From NCBI RefSeq assembly GCF_013393945.1, contig NZ_CP040297.1:2372804-2436803 (forward strand): a stretch of 64,000 nt of DNA, read 5' to 3'. The position numbers were made by a program, and so were the translations under genes. Under the pieces are notes generated by a model. The model was not told the DNA's origin and searched no databases. It saw only the letters and a program-made list of their open reading frames with translations. The stretch comes from Nostoc sp. TCL26-01 (lineage in GTDB: Bacteria > Cyanobacteriota > Cyanobacteriia > Cyanobacteriales > Nostocaceae). This document shows, one piece after another, positions 43,518 through 52,113 of this stretch (within the stretch, counting starts at the first letter, position 1; every line of letters begins with the position of its first letter).

Positions 43518-45902
43518 ATGCAGTGGATTTTAATCGCCAATGAACAACCACCAGAGTGGTTTGTGGAAGTAGTGAAAAAGTATGCTCCGCCGTCTAGGGG
43601 GATGTATGCAGCACAATTATTGTGGCAACGAGGCATTAGAGAGGAATCACAATTAACGGCTTTTATTAACTATAAAAATTATCAACCAGCTAGCGCTTTT
43701 GAGTTTGGCATAGAAATGAATTTGGCTGTGGATAGATTGCAGCAAGCACGACAAGCTGGAGAAAAAATTGCTATTTGGGGAGATTTTGACGCTGATGGGA
43801 TCACTTCCACTGCCGTATTGTGGGATGGGTTAGGACAATTTTTTGCCCAAAACCAAGAGTTAGTTTATTACATACCCAATCGTCTCAAAGAATCTCACGG
43901 ATTGAATGAACCAGGGATTGATAATTTAGCTAAACAAGGTTGTAAATTAATAGTTACTTGTGACACGGGCAGTACAAATATTGATGAAATTATCTATGCT
44001 CAACAATTAGGTATTGATGTGATTGTGACAGATCACCACACTTTACCACCAGAACGCCCACCAGTTACAGCAATTATTAACCCCCGCTATTTACCTCGTG
44101 AACATCAGTTATTTCATCTTTCTGGTGTGGGGGTGGCTTATAAATTGGTGGAAGCCCTTTATCAAAGTTTGCCTGATGTCCCACAAAATCCTTTAGCAGA
44201 TTTATTAGATTTAGTTGCCGTTGGGTTAATTGCCGATTTAGTCCAACTTAGTGGTGATTGTCGCTATTTAGCACAGTTGGGTATTCAAAGACTGCAAGCC
44301 GATTTTCAGCAACCACCAGCAGCCCGCAGACGACCGGGCGTAGGGCGATTATTAGAATTATGCCAAAAAAGTGGCGATCGCCCCACAGATATTTCCTTTG
44401 GTTTAGGCCCCCGCATCAACGCAGTTAGTAGAATTCAAGGTGATGCTAGTTTTTGTGTAGAACTCTTAACTAGTTGTGACATCAATCGTTGTCATCAATT
44501 AGCTGAAGTTACAGAACTGGCAAACACTCGCCGCAAGTCCTTACAAAAAGATGTACAAGCCCAAGTCACTCAAAAACTCACTCAACTAGACTTATCAACA
44601 ACTAGCGTTATTGTTCTAGTAGATCCTCAATGGCCAGTAGGTGTGCTAGGCTTAGTTGCTGGGCAAGTCGCCCAAGAAACAGGCCGCCCAACGATTTTGT
44701 TAAGTACTGAGGGAACTGGGGACTGGGAACTGGGAACTGGGGAAGAAACTTCCCAATCGCCAATCCCTAATTTCCAATCCCTTGCCCGTGGTTCTGCCCG
44801 TTCTGTGAATTCTGTCGATTTATATCAACTAGTTAAAGATCAAGCACATTTATTACATCGCTTCGGGGGACATCCTTTTGCAGCTGGTTTAAGTTTACCG
44901 ACAGAAAATATTCCCCTATTTACACAAGCAATTAATCAGCAATTGCGACAATCTTTAGGTGGTGCAAATCTTACTCCGACTGTACAGGCAGATATAGTAG
45001 TCACGGTAGCAGATTTAGGTAAAGAATTATTTTTAGAGTTAAAATTGTTGGAACCTTGTGGTATGGGTAATCCTGTGCCGAAACTTTTGATCCAAAACTG
45101 CTGGTTTGAGAATACTTGGCATCGTAATCAGCAAGATTGGCAAGGGAAAAAAGTACAGTACATTAAAACCGAATTTGATATCCGCGATGATTCTGGTAAA
45201 AACCCTTTTCCCGGTATTTGGTGGGGACATTACAAAGAGGAATTACCTGTAGGTAGGTGTGATTGCATAGTTGAATTAGATTACAACACCTACAAAAAAC
45301 GCTATGAAATCAGATTAATTGCCGTTCGTCCTAGCGTTAACGCCGAACTCACAACCCATCATGCCATACCTATCGTAGATTGGCGCAATCTCTCCACACC
45401 CGGTAGAGACGTTGCATGCAACGTCTCTACAACAATGGGCAACGTCTCTAATCCACCATTTATTTTAGAAAATTGTCCAACCAATTGGCAGGATTTACGG
45501 GCATGGTTAAAACGATCGCTCTATAATCATCAACAATTAGCGATCGCCTGGACTCAACCCCATCACCAACCACCCCTAGAAATTTGGCTGACTTTGGTGG
45601 GTATTGCTAAATATCTCAGTCGGACAAATCAACTCGTCACCCGTGTTCAACTTTTAGAAAAACTAGCAATTAGCGATCGCGCCTTATTTTTGGGCATCAA
45701 AGCTTTAAAATATGTAGGATTTACCGTCACCAGACAAGATCATCATTTGCAAATCATCTGGAATTCCGACACTATCTCCAAAACAAATGCTGATACAGCT
45801 GTCGCCCAGTTTTTAGCCGCCGTCAGCGAAGAACAATTCCAGCAACAATATTTTGCCAAAGTCCCCCTATCAACGATTGTGGCAATGGTGACTACTGACT
45901 AA
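43518..45902 (+). CDS. recJ: Single-stranded-DNA exonuclease RecJ
   Basis: A 794-residue RecJ, longer than the usual ~570-700. DHH motifs are intact: IWGDFDADGITS (D89, D91, D93), VTCDTGSTNIDEI and VTDHHTLPP. DHHA1 follows with HRFGGHPFAAG, then the OB-type domain and a cyanobacterial C-terminal extension with a helix-turn-helix-like end. RecJ degrades ssDNA 5' to 3' in recombination and mismatch repair. Two intergenic-type repeats are embedded in frame: a GGGGACTGGGAACTGGGAAC tract at residues about 398-412, and the 28-bp palindrome GTAGAGACGTTGCA at about 629-638. Both fall in loops and keep the frame. The 3' end overlaps the convergent gene by 11 bases. Confidence 0.93.
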   Translation: MQWILIANEQPPEWFVEVVKKYAPPSRGMYAAQLLWQRGIREESQLTAFINYKNYQPASAFEFGIEMNLAVDRLQQARQAGEKIAIWGDFDADGITSTAVLWDGLGQFFAQNQELVYYIPNRLKESHGLNEPGIDNLAKQGCKLIVTCDTGSTNIDEIIYAQQLGIDVIVTDHHTLPPERPPVTAIINPRYLPREHQLFHLSGVGVAYKLVEALYQSLPDVPQNPLADLLDLVAVGLIADLVQLSGDCRYLAQLGIQRLQADFQQPPAARRRPGVGRLLELCQKSGDRPTDISFGLGPRINAVSRIQGDASFCVELLTSCDINRCHQLAEVTELANTRRKSLQKDVQAQVTQKLTQLDLSTTSVIVLVDPQWPVGVLGLVAGQVAQETGRPTILLSTEGTGDWELGTGEETSQSPIPNFQSLARGSARSVNSVDLYQLVKDQAHLLHRFGGHPFAAGLSLPTENIPLFTQAINQQLRQSLGGANLTPTVQADIVVTVADLGKELFLELKLLEPCGMGNPVPKLLIQNCWFENTWHRNQQDWQGKKVQYIKTEFDIRDDSGKNPFPGIWWGHYKEELPVGRCDCIVELDYNTYKKRYEIRLIAVRPSVNAELTTHHAIPIVDWRNLSTPGRDVACNVSTTMGNVSNPPFILENCPTNWQDLRAWLKRSLYNHQQLAIAWTQPHHQPPLEIWLTLVGIAKYLSRTNQLVTRVQLLEKLAISDRALFLGIKALKYVGFTVTRQDHHLQIIWNSDTISKTNADTAVAQFLAAVSEEQFQQQYFAKVPLSTIVAMVTTD
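45403..45430. repeat. Dispersed palindrome inside recJ
   Basis: GTAGAGACGTTGCA and its complement abut with no central base (28 bp, versus 29 bp elsewhere). A second half-copy GCAACGTCTCTA lies at 45438-45449. It encodes RDVACNVST and keeps the recJ frame. Confidence 0.85.
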
Positions 45903-47064
45903 AAGGTAAATCAGCATTCATCGCAGCAATTTCTTGTGCTTCTAATTGATTCACTTCGCGGATGTGAGGAAGTAAAATTTGTCCTAGACGCTGATGATAA
46001 AAACGATGCAGACTGTAATTAGGTGCAGCTGGGAAACCGCGACGTTTTTTATGTCGTCCACCAGCACCGGGATCAAAAGTTTGGATACCGTTAGCGATCG
46101 CCCATTCAATTGGTGCATAATAACAAGCATCAAAGTGTAAGCAATCGATTTCTTGAAAACTTCCCCAGTAGCGTCCGTATAGGCGATCGTCTTTATATAA
46201 GCAAAAAGACATACCTACGGGTTGATGCGGTGCTTGCTCGTGATAAGCAGCAAAAAACACTACTCGATGGCGATAATCATGGTGTAACTGTTCAAAGAAG
46301 CGCTTGGTTAGGTACTTGCTCCCCCACCAGCCGAATTTATCACAAGTATCGGCATAAAACTGATACATCAAAGGAAACAAAGATTTAGGAATCGCTTCAC
46401 CAGTCAATGCTTGTAACTTTAACCCCACCTTTTCCACAGCTTTGCGTTCTCGCTTAATATTGCGGCGCTGATTGGCATTAAACACCGTCAAGTAATCATC
46501 AAAAGTTTGAAATCCATCATTTTCCCAAACATAACTATGATGTAACCAAGCAGTAAAACCCTGCCGTTCTAACACTGGTTGCCATTGGGGATCAACATAG
46601 AGAAAATGACAGCTAGAGATACGATTCTTAATACAAAAAATATCAATTTCATGCACCATTAAAGCAGTGATCTCATCTTCATCTTCCCCAGGTGCAATTA
46701 AAAACCGATAGCCTTCCGCCGGGGTAAATGGTGTCATCCCCAACAATTTGGGATAATATTGCACACCAATACGTTCGGCTACCTCTGCCCACTGGTGATC
46801 AAAAACAAATTCACCATAACTATGTCCTTTAAGATACAGTGGAGCAGCCGCAATCAGTGTTCTCTCCCGCCACAGCGTTAAGTGATTAGCTAACCACCCA
46901 GTTTTGGCGATCGCACTTTGGGAAGTTTCCAAATTATTCAACCAATTCCACTCCAAAAAAGGCGTTTTCAGTGGCATGGCTAAAGCATCCCAAGCATCTT
47001 GGGGTATTTCCGCCATTTTGCTGATCCAAACACTAGAGTAGCGAGGCTTGATTTGTTCAACCAT
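45892..47064 (-). CDS. FemAB-like/GNAT-fold acyltransferase (PF04339 type)
   Basis: A 390-residue protein of the FemAB-like family common in cyanobacteria and proteobacteria. Recognisable blocks: ETPFLEWNWLNNLE-type start (TPFLEWNWLNNLETSQ), FDHQWAEVAERIGVQYYPKLL, NQRRNIKRERKAVEKVGL in the middle, and the C-terminal GAGGRHKKRRGFPA. These are acyl-CoA or aminoacyl-tRNA dependent transferases judged by fold; the actual substrate is unknown. Convergent and overlapping with recJ by 11 bases. The upstream region is an STRR. Confidence 0.8.
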   Translation of the reverse strand: MVEQIKPRYSSVWISKMAEIPQDAWDALAMPLKTPFLEWNWLNNLETSQSAIAKTGWLANHLTLWRERTLIAAAPLYLKGHSYGEFVFDHQWAEVAERIGVQYYPKLLGMTPFTPAEGYRFLIAPGEDEDEITALMVHEIDIFCIKNRISSCHFLYVDPQWQPVLERQGFTAWLHHSYVWENDGFQTFDDYLTVFNANQRRNIKRERKAVEKVGLKLQALTGEAIPKSLFPLMYQFYADTCDKFGWWGSKYLTKRFFEQLHHDYRHRVVFFAAYHEQAPHQPVGMSFCLYKDDRLYGRYWGSFQEIDCLHFDACYYAPIEWAIANGIQTFDPGAGGRHKKRRGFPAAPNYSLHRFYHQRLGQILLPHIREVNQLEAQEIAAMNADLPFSQ

Positions 47065-47065
47065 A

Positions 47066-47182
47066 TTTAGGGAGTGAGGAAGTTAGGGAGTGAGGGAGTG
47101 AGGGAGTGAGGGATTAGTAAAATAGTAACTAATGACTAATGACTATTGACCATTGACCATTAACTATTGACCATTGACTAAT
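47066..47182. repeat. STRR tract (GGAGTGAG then ACTATTGACCATTGACC units)
   Basis: Fills the gap between two minus-strand genes. The 3' end of the RibD-like gene stops (TAA) just at the repeat edge. Confidence 0.85.
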
Positions 47183-47866
47183 TTAACGTTGCAGGCGATA
47201 GTGCAGGAAAACTTCTTGGGCAACTGTTTTCACCTCTAGGAGTTGGAGGTGAGGCGCTAGTGTTGATAAAAATCCTTGACCGTCTACTGGTGTGGGTGCA
47301 GCGACACCACCTAAAATTAGGGGGCAGACGGTAAGCCAAAATTCATCAATTAAATCTGATTCCAGCATAGAAGCTACTAATTCTCCACCACCAAGTACCA
47401 CCAAGCGTGCTATATGTAGAGATGATAGGTGTTTTAAAGCAGCGATAGTATCTACTTTTTTTGTTGGTGTTTCAAAAACTAAAATTTTTGCAAATTCTGT
47501 GCGTCCTTGCCAAGAATCTTTTCCTGCTGTCGTTGTGAGTAACCAGCGCTTGATTGGTTGCTGAAAAAACCTAATTTCCGGATTGAGTTGGGCAGTATGT
47601 GTAATGACTATATGAATAGGCTGGGCTGATTTCCCCTTTTGTTGGCGATTTTGCAGTAAAACTGGATCTAATACGGTCAATGTTGTGCCGTAGGCGCGGA
47701 GAGTTCCCGCACCTATCAAAACGGCATCAGCCGCAGCAATTTGTTGTTCTAGGTGTAATTTATCAGTTCCTGAGCCAAATCTAGCTGGCGATCGCATGAA
47801 GTCTGCTATTTTGCCATCTGCACTCATTGCCAAGACTACTGTGGTATGTGGACGATGTTGCACCAT
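47183..47866 (-). CDS. RibD C-terminal-type reductase (dihydrofolate reductase fold)
   Basis: A 227-residue protein corresponding to the reductase half of RibD without the deaminase. It shows VVLAMSADGKIADFMRSPARFGS near the start, DAVLIGAGTLRAYG (NADPH loop), VVLGGGELVASML and PLILGGVAAPTP. The family reduces 5-amino-6-ribosylamino-uracil 5'-phosphate to the ribityl compound in riboflavin synthesis. ribH, a later step of the same pathway, lies 11 kb away. It could instead be a folate/pterin reductase. Confidence 0.8.
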   Translation of the reverse strand: MVQHRPHTTVVLAMSADGKIADFMRSPARFGSGTDKLHLEQQIAAADAVLIGAGTLRAYGTTLTVLDPVLLQNRQQKGKSAQPIHIVITHTAQLNPEIRFFQQPIKRWLLTTTAGKDSWQGRTEFAKILVFETPTKKVDTIAALKHLSSLHIARLVVLGGGELVASMLESDLIDEFWLTVCPLILGGVAAPTPVDGQGFLSTLAPHLQLLEVKTVAQEVFLHYRLQR

Positions 47867-48179
47867 GAAGTCGGTTTACTTGTTTTGATACTTTACTTAA
47901 TTAGTACATCCCCACATTTAACCATAACTGCCTTTTTTCGGTCAGCTGCTTCAATTTTGCTTAAAAATTTTCAATTCTGGCTACCTGTATGCAACATCAG
48001 TCGTTTTTACATCTACCCAATATAAGTTTTGGTATAGTATACTGCTTTTTGTCGATTAAATATTTGATACTTTTATGTGCTGATCATAAAGTTTTGATAA
48101 TTTAATAGAATGTCTCCTTTAGCTAATTTGTTTGCCCGTGTTTTCTGTTGTGATTTGCAGATGCGAAGTGAGACACTAG
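47867..48179. other. 313-base spacer, nothing recognised
   Basis: Between the divergent reductase and kinase genes. AT-rich with TATAGTATACTG-like promoter candidates near 48030. No repeat, hairpin with T-run or short frame stands out. Confidence 0.5.
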
Positions 48180-50246
48180 ATGGCTAATCCCCGTCAATCA
48201 TCCTTTCGACGTATTTTAGTAACTAGAATTTTGCTGCTGTTTGTGCCAGTTCTATTTATTGGGCAACTTGTGGCTTTAAATAAGGCACGTTCTAGCCTAT
48301 TAAAAACTGCGCGGCAAAATCTGACAGAAAGTGCTGTCATCAAAGGAGAGAAGATTGTGAATGCAATTGCTTCTCTCAAGACTAATCTATTGATTGCCAG
48401 TCGCACGGCGGTAATACAGTCGGGTTCACCTGCGGAAATTCAACAATTTCTCACTCAGATAGCCCAAGAATTACCAGGCTACATTGAGTGTTTACAATTG
48501 ACTGATCTGCAAACTGATAACATCATTGCTAGTAGCTGTGGCAACAAAAAGATTACTCAAATCAGGCAAGTTTTTGTTGGAGATCAGGTAGAGGTGTCAT
48601 CTGTACCGTCACCACAGCCAGGGACGACAGGTCAAAGAGATCCCCACAATCAGCTACAAATAGTACTATCTGCCCCTGTTTACAATCGTTCTGGGCAGTT
48701 GCTATATGCTTTAAGCCTCCAGTCAGCTTTATATCAGCAAACCCGCAATAAACCAGGTTCGCTGACTGGCTCGATGTTGGTGATTGCGGAAGATGGGACG
48801 ATATTAGCACACCCCTGGCCTGATTTAGTCGGCAGTAATATCAAACAACACTCAGATGCAGCCCAACTCCAAAGGCTGATCAAAAATGCGATCGCTGGAC
48901 GCAATGAGCCAAGTAACATAGCTTTTAATGATGGTAATGAGTTAGTTGCAGGCTATACAGTGATCACTAACCCGATTACAGAACAGCACCAGCAAAAATG
49001 GGTAGTCTTGGCTGTGACGACTGTAGACAACGCTTTATTTGGATTAGAGGAAATCAAACTCATCCTGATTGTGTTAACAGTGGGCTTGATTGGTGCGAGT
49101 TTATTAGCATCTTTGTACCTAGCGCCTTATCTGGCAAGTCCGGTAGAAGAATTGCGCGATTATGCTTTAAATATTCATAGCCACCACGCCGCCAAGCCAG
49201 TCCCCCATAATTTTAAAATTCGAGAGTTTAATCAACTGGCACAAGCACTAGATCAAATGGTGGAAAGGCTCAAAGCTTGGGCAGAAGAAATCGAAGTTGC
49301 TTGGAAAGAAGCCAAAACTGCTAATCAAGTTAAGAGTCAGTTTTTAGCTACAACTTCCCACGAATTACGTAATCCATTAAATATTATCATTAACTGTGTA
49401 CGCTTGGTGAAAGATGGATTGTGTGATAACCGAGAAGAAGAAATAGAATTTTTACAGCGCGCTGATGAAACCGCTATCCACCTGTTAGGAATTATTAATG
49501 ATCTCTTGGATATTTCTAAAATTGAAGCAGGTAAACTCTCTGTAGTTACCGAACCTTTGGATCTGCGAGCAATATTATTAGAAGTAGTCAATTTACAATC
49601 AGTAAATGTGCAGAAAAAAGGTTTACAACTGAAAATTGACTTAGGATCAGAGCCTATTCCTGTAAAAGCAGATGCGGGAAAACTCAGACAGATATTAATT
49701 AATATTATTGGTAATGCGACTAAGTTTACAGATGAAGGTAGCATTACTATTGCTACAACCATAGTCAATATGTTTAGTGGCAGGCAAGTAATCATAGCTG
49801 TTACCGATACAGGTTTAGGTATTGAACCAGCACAACAGCACAAATTATTTCGTCCCTTTGTCATGGTAAATGGCAGTACAACACGTAAATTTGAAGGTAC
49901 AGGACTAGGGTTAGCCATTTCCCGTAACTTGATTGAATTGATGGGAGGTACGATTAGTTTAGAGAGTGCTGGACTCAATCAAGGAACGACAGTTAAGATT
50001 ACTTTGCCAATAATTGATATTTCTACTTTAACTCCACCCTTAAATAAGCATGATACTAAAAATCCCCAACTCATAGCTGGTAATGAAGAAAATAAACCAA
50101 TAAACTCTTCATACTCCAGCCATCCAGAAGAAATCTGTCTAGAATCTCATGGCAGTTATGGGAGTCAACCAACAGATTTAGAAGCTGATCGTTCGGAGTT
50201 AACACTGTTAGAAAAGCATTGTAACAAAGGTCTAAATAATTACTAA
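48180..50246 (+). CDS. Membrane sensor histidine kinase (Cache-HAMP-HisKA-HATPase)
   Basis: A 688-residue kinase. TM1 at about 17-37 (ILLLFVPVLFIGQLVAL), an extracytoplasmic dCache-type sensor (about 40-285), TM2 near 292-315 and a HAMP linker. HisKA has the phosphorylated H394 in TTSHELRNPLNII. The HATPase domain shows N box LINIIGNATKFTDEG, G1 DTGLGIEP and G2 EGTGLGLAIS. The last 70 residues are polar and disordered (KHDTKNPQLIAGNEENKP). No receiver domain or response regulator is adjacent, so it is an orphan kinase; ligand and partner are unknown. Confidence 0.93.
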   Translation: MANPRQSSFRRILVTRILLLFVPVLFIGQLVALNKARSSLLKTARQNLTESAVIKGEKIVNAIASLKTNLLIASRTAVIQSGSPAEIQQFLTQIAQELPGYIECLQLTDLQTDNIIASSCGNKKITQIRQVFVGDQVEVSSVPSPQPGTTGQRDPHNQLQIVLSAPVYNRSGQLLYALSLQSALYQQTRNKPGSLTGSMLVIAEDGTILAHPWPDLVGSNIKQHSDAAQLQRLIKNAIAGRNEPSNIAFNDGNELVAGYTVITNPITEQHQQKWVVLAVTTVDNALFGLEEIKLILIVLTVGLIGASLLASLYLAPYLASPVEELRDYALNIHSHHAAKPVPHNFKIREFNQLAQALDQMVERLKAWAEEIEVAWKEAKTANQVKSQFLATTSHELRNPLNIIINCVRLVKDGLCDNREEEIEFLQRADETAIHLLGIINDLLDISKIEAGKLSVVTEPLDLRAILLEVVNLQSVNVQKKGLQLKIDLGSEPIPVKADAGKLRQILINIIGNATKFTDEGSITIATTIVNMFSGRQVIIAVTDTGLGIEPAQQHKLFRPFVMVNGSTTRKFEGTGLGLAISRNLIELMGGTISLESAGLNQGTTVKITLPIIDISTLTPPLNKHDTKNPQLIAGNEENKPINSSYSSHPEEICLESHGSYGSQPTDLEADRSELTLLEKHCNKGLNNY

Positions 50247-50402
50247 TTCGTAATTTGTAATTAAAGAGGTTATAAGATATAGGAATCATACTTGATTTCT
50301 GTTAGCGCAGCTTGGCACAGCCTAATAATTTGCGTAGGTAGGTAATAGAGAATAGATATTAGCTAAAATAAACCCATAACTACTTGATGCCGGATTGATT
50401 CT

Positions 50403-51125
50403 ATGACCATAGCTCAAGAATTAGAATCTCAAGCAGACATCTGTCAAGATGTGATATTTCCCCCTGGCGATTTATATAGTGATGAACCTCCCTTGGAAAC
50501 AGAACTGCATCTACGACAAATAATCCTTCTTTTACAATGCCTAGAATGGTTGTGGAGAGATAGACAAGATTTTTATGCGGCGGGAAACTTGACGATTTAC
50601 TACAGTCCACGTCAACTCAAATCAGAACATTTCCGAGGCCCAGACTTTTTTGTGGTGCTAGGAACAGAACGTAAAACTCGCAAAAGTTGGGTAGTGTGGG
50701 AAGAAGAAGGGAAATATCCCAATGTCATTTTAGAAATTCTCTCTGACTCAACAGCGAAGACAGATAGAGGTTTAAAAAAAGAAATTTATCAAGATACTTT
50801 TCGTACACCAGATTATTTTTGGTTCGACCCTTTTACACAAGAATTTGTAGGATTTCATTTATTAGATGGAGAATATCAACCTCTACAAGCAAATGAACAA
50901 GGACATTTGTGGAGTCAGCAGTTAGAATTATATTTAGGAATTCATGAGGGGTTATTGCGATATTTTACACCAGAAAAAAAATTAGTTCCCACACCTGAAG
51001 AATCAGCAGAACAAGAAGCTCAAAAAGCAGAACAGGCACAACAAGAGGTACAAAAAGCACAGCAAGAAATACAACGTTTAGCAGCAAAACTGCGTGAGTT
51101 AAATATTGATCCAGAGACAATTTAA
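50403..51125 (+). CDS. Uma2-family protein, copy 1 of a near-identical set
   Basis: 240 residues. The core (about 15-195) has GPDFFVVLG, NVILEILSDST and KKEIYQDTFRTPDYFWFDP, the Asp-Glu-Lys pattern of the PD-(D/E)XK fold. The tail is a coiled coil (QEAQKAEQAQQEVQKAQQE) ending RLAAKLRELNIDPETI. The N-terminal 180 residues are almost the same as in the genes at 51339 and 54247. The ATG is preceded by a short conserved leader (TTGATGCCGGATTGATTCT) shared by all three. Function of this family is unproven. Confidence 0.85.
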   Translation: MTIAQELESQADICQDVIFPPGDLYSDEPPLETELHLRQIILLLQCLEWLWRDRQDFYAAGNLTIYYSPRQLKSEHFRGPDFFVVLGTERKTRKSWVVWEEEGKYPNVILEILSDSTAKTDRGLKKEIYQDTFRTPDYFWFDPFTQEFVGFHLLDGEYQPLQANEQGHLWSQQLELYLGIHEGLLRYFTPEKKLVPTPEESAEQEAQKAEQAQQEVQKAQQEIQRLAAKLRELNIDPETI

Positions 51126-51338
51126 GTTTTGTAGTTTGGGTGCAGCGATAGCGTAACCCAACATAAATAAGATCGTAATGCTGGGTTGCATTTCACTCCA
51201 CCTACATAAATATATCTTTTAAAAAATATATCTTTTAAAAAACTCTAGATTTCAATATAAATGAGGTTTAACACTAAAATATTTGATTGATGAAAATGCT
51301 AAAATAAATCCATAACTAGTTGATGCCAAATTGATTCT

Positions 51339-52103
51339 ATGACTATTGCCCAAGAATTAGAATCTCAACCAGACATCTCCCAAGATGTGATATTTCCCCC
51401 TAGCGATTTATATAGTGACGAACCTCCCTTGGAAACAGAACTGCATTTAAGACAAATAATCTTACTTTTACAATGCCTAGAATGGTTATGGAGAGATAGA
51501 CAAGATTTTTATGCGGCAGGGAACTTAACGATTTACTACAGTCCACGCCAACTCAAATCAGAACACTTTCGCGGCCCAGACTTTTTCGTAGTGCTAGGAA
51601 CAGAACGCAAAACCCGCAAAAGTTGGGTAGTGTGGGAAGAAGAAGGGAAATATCCCAATGTCATTTTAGAAATTCTCTCTGACTCAACAGCGAAGACAGA
51701 TAGAGGTTTAAAAAAAGAAATTTATCAAGATACTTTTCGTACACCAGATTATTTTTGGTTCGACCCTTTTACACAAGAGTTTGCCGGATTTCATTTAGCA
51801 GATGGAAAATATCAACCTTTACAAGCAAATGAACAAGGGTATTTATGGAGTCAACAGTTAGGATTATATTTGGGAATATATCAAGGATTATTAAGGTTTT
51901 TTACTTCAGATGGACAAATAGTACCCACACCTGAAGAGACTGCACAACAAACAGAACAACGATTAGAACATGCTCAACAACAAGCTGCACAAGCTCAACA
52001 ACAAGTCGCACAGGCTCAACAACAAGCCGCACAAGCTCAACAACAAGCCGAACGTTTAGCAGCAAAACTGCGGGAATTAAATATCGACCCAAATACAATT
52101 TAA
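51339..52103 (+). CDS. Uma2-family protein, copy 2
   Basis: 254 residues, paralogue of the gene 213 bases upstream, with few substitutions in the core (QPDISQDVIFPPSDL at the start). The tail differs: repeated AQQQAAQAQQQVAQAQQQ units come from a 21-base DNA repeat (GCTCAACAACAAGCCGCACAA), so its coiled coil has grown by slippage. It ends in the same KLRELNIDPNTI. About 70 bases upstream (AACACTAAAATATTTGATTG) are duplicated at copy 3 too. Confidence 0.85.
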   Translation: MTIAQELESQPDISQDVIFPPSDLYSDEPPLETELHLRQIILLLQCLEWLWRDRQDFYAAGNLTIYYSPRQLKSEHFRGPDFFVVLGTERKTRKSWVVWEEEGKYPNVILEILSDSTAKTDRGLKKEIYQDTFRTPDYFWFDPFTQEFAGFHLADGKYQPLQANEQGYLWSQQLGLYLGIYQGLLRFFTSDGQIVPTPEETAQQTEQRLEHAQQQAAQAQQQVAQAQQQAAQAQQQAERLAAKLRELNIDPNTI

Positions 52104-52113
52104 TGAATTATGA

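Noticed and set aside
51130-51210. AACCCAACAT...ATGCTGGGTT fold-back between Uma2 copies
   Set aside because: Resembles the GTAGGTTGGGTT repeats but too degraded to define ends with confidence.
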